Position numbers and translations under genes: made by a program
The notes under the pieces: generated by a model
Seen by the model: the letters and a program-made list of their open reading frames with translations, nothing else
Database searches by the model: none
What the model was told of the DNA's origin: nothing
Part shown: positions 63,876-64,000 of the stretch, in pieces
How positions within the stretch are numbered: position 1 is the stretch's first letter
Layout: every line of letters begins with the position of its first letter
Assembly (NCBI RefSeq): GCF_003046795.1
Contig: NZ_PZKN01000020.1
Coordinates: 22,634 to 86,633, forward strand
DNA from: Desulfonatronum sp. SC1
GTDB lineage: Bacteria; Desulfobacterota; Desulfovibrionia; Desulfovibrionales; Desulfonatronaceae
Direction: 5' to 3'
Length of the DNA: 64,000 bases

Positions 63876-64000
63876 GGACTTTAACCGCATCGCGCCAAAT
63901 CCAGCCTTTTCCGCAATAATTTCTGCATGTTAACCTGGCCCTTTGCGTAAGACCCTACTGATATCTCTGCTTTTTTGTCAAAAAAACGTTTAATTTTATA

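Overview
The window looks like a chromosomal segment of a sulfur-respiring, Gram-negative anaerobe, most likely a Desulfovibrio/Desulfonatronum-type deltaproteobacterium. This is inferred from high G+C housekeeping DNA, a Tat-exported molybdopterin reductase operon with rhodaneses, a complete lipid A/Lpt outer-membrane set, cobalt and biotin ECF transporters and a possible selenoprotein. No rRNA or other taxonomic marker is present, so the lineage is a guess.

Layout. 1-10.1 kb is a visibly less G+C-rich accessory block. It holds two pseudopilin genes running off the left edge, an SGNH esterase-like protein, APS kinase (cysC), a large delta-60 repeat protein, a coiled-coil exported protein and an M64-type metallopeptidase. 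Three of these exported proteins end in the same short motif, S-[LF]-P-G-V-x-M-L-L-L-D-[DE], encoded by different synonymous codons. I do not recognise it as a known C-terminal sorting signal. 10.9 kb carries tRNA-Ala(GGC). 11-14.2 kb (minus) holds wrbA, a TrmO/class II aldolase fusion and a PAS-AAA-Fis sigma-54 activator. Divergent from it, behind a good -24/-12 promoter, is a cytochrome c / Mo reductase / FeS / cytochrome b / triple-rhodanese operon (14.5-20.1 kb). It is followed by a rhodanese-thioredoxin gene interrupted by one in-frame TGA (selenocysteine or nonsense mutation).

21.3-23.4 kb is bioY-bioM-bioN. 23.4-29.2 kb carries a YitT protein, tRNA-Pro(TGG), cobO, two radical SAM genes, a PDMTK-repeat protein and purM. 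29.4-34.9 kb holds a HAD-GH65 phosphorylase fusion, aroK and glnA. 34.9-43.4 kb is an envelope block: a lipoprotein, lptD, lptE, lptA, lpxB, and an oxidoreductase/aminotransferase pair that may make the GlcN3N form of lipid A. 43.6-51.7 kb holds a MoaD/ThiF pair, glgE, a KamA-family enzyme, cbiMQO and a WYL regulator.

51.9-63.9 kb is a complete type I-F CRISPR-Cas locus: an ORF6N gene, then cas1, cas2-3, csy1, csy2, csy3, cas6f, a leader, and an array of 54 repeats and 53 spacers in which every spacer is exactly 32 nt. Spacer 3 and the last spacer (53) are the same sequence except for one base. Long palindromes at 38.6, 39.3, 46.8 and 52.1 kb look like a bidirectional terminator, two MITE-like elements and an intragenic dyad.
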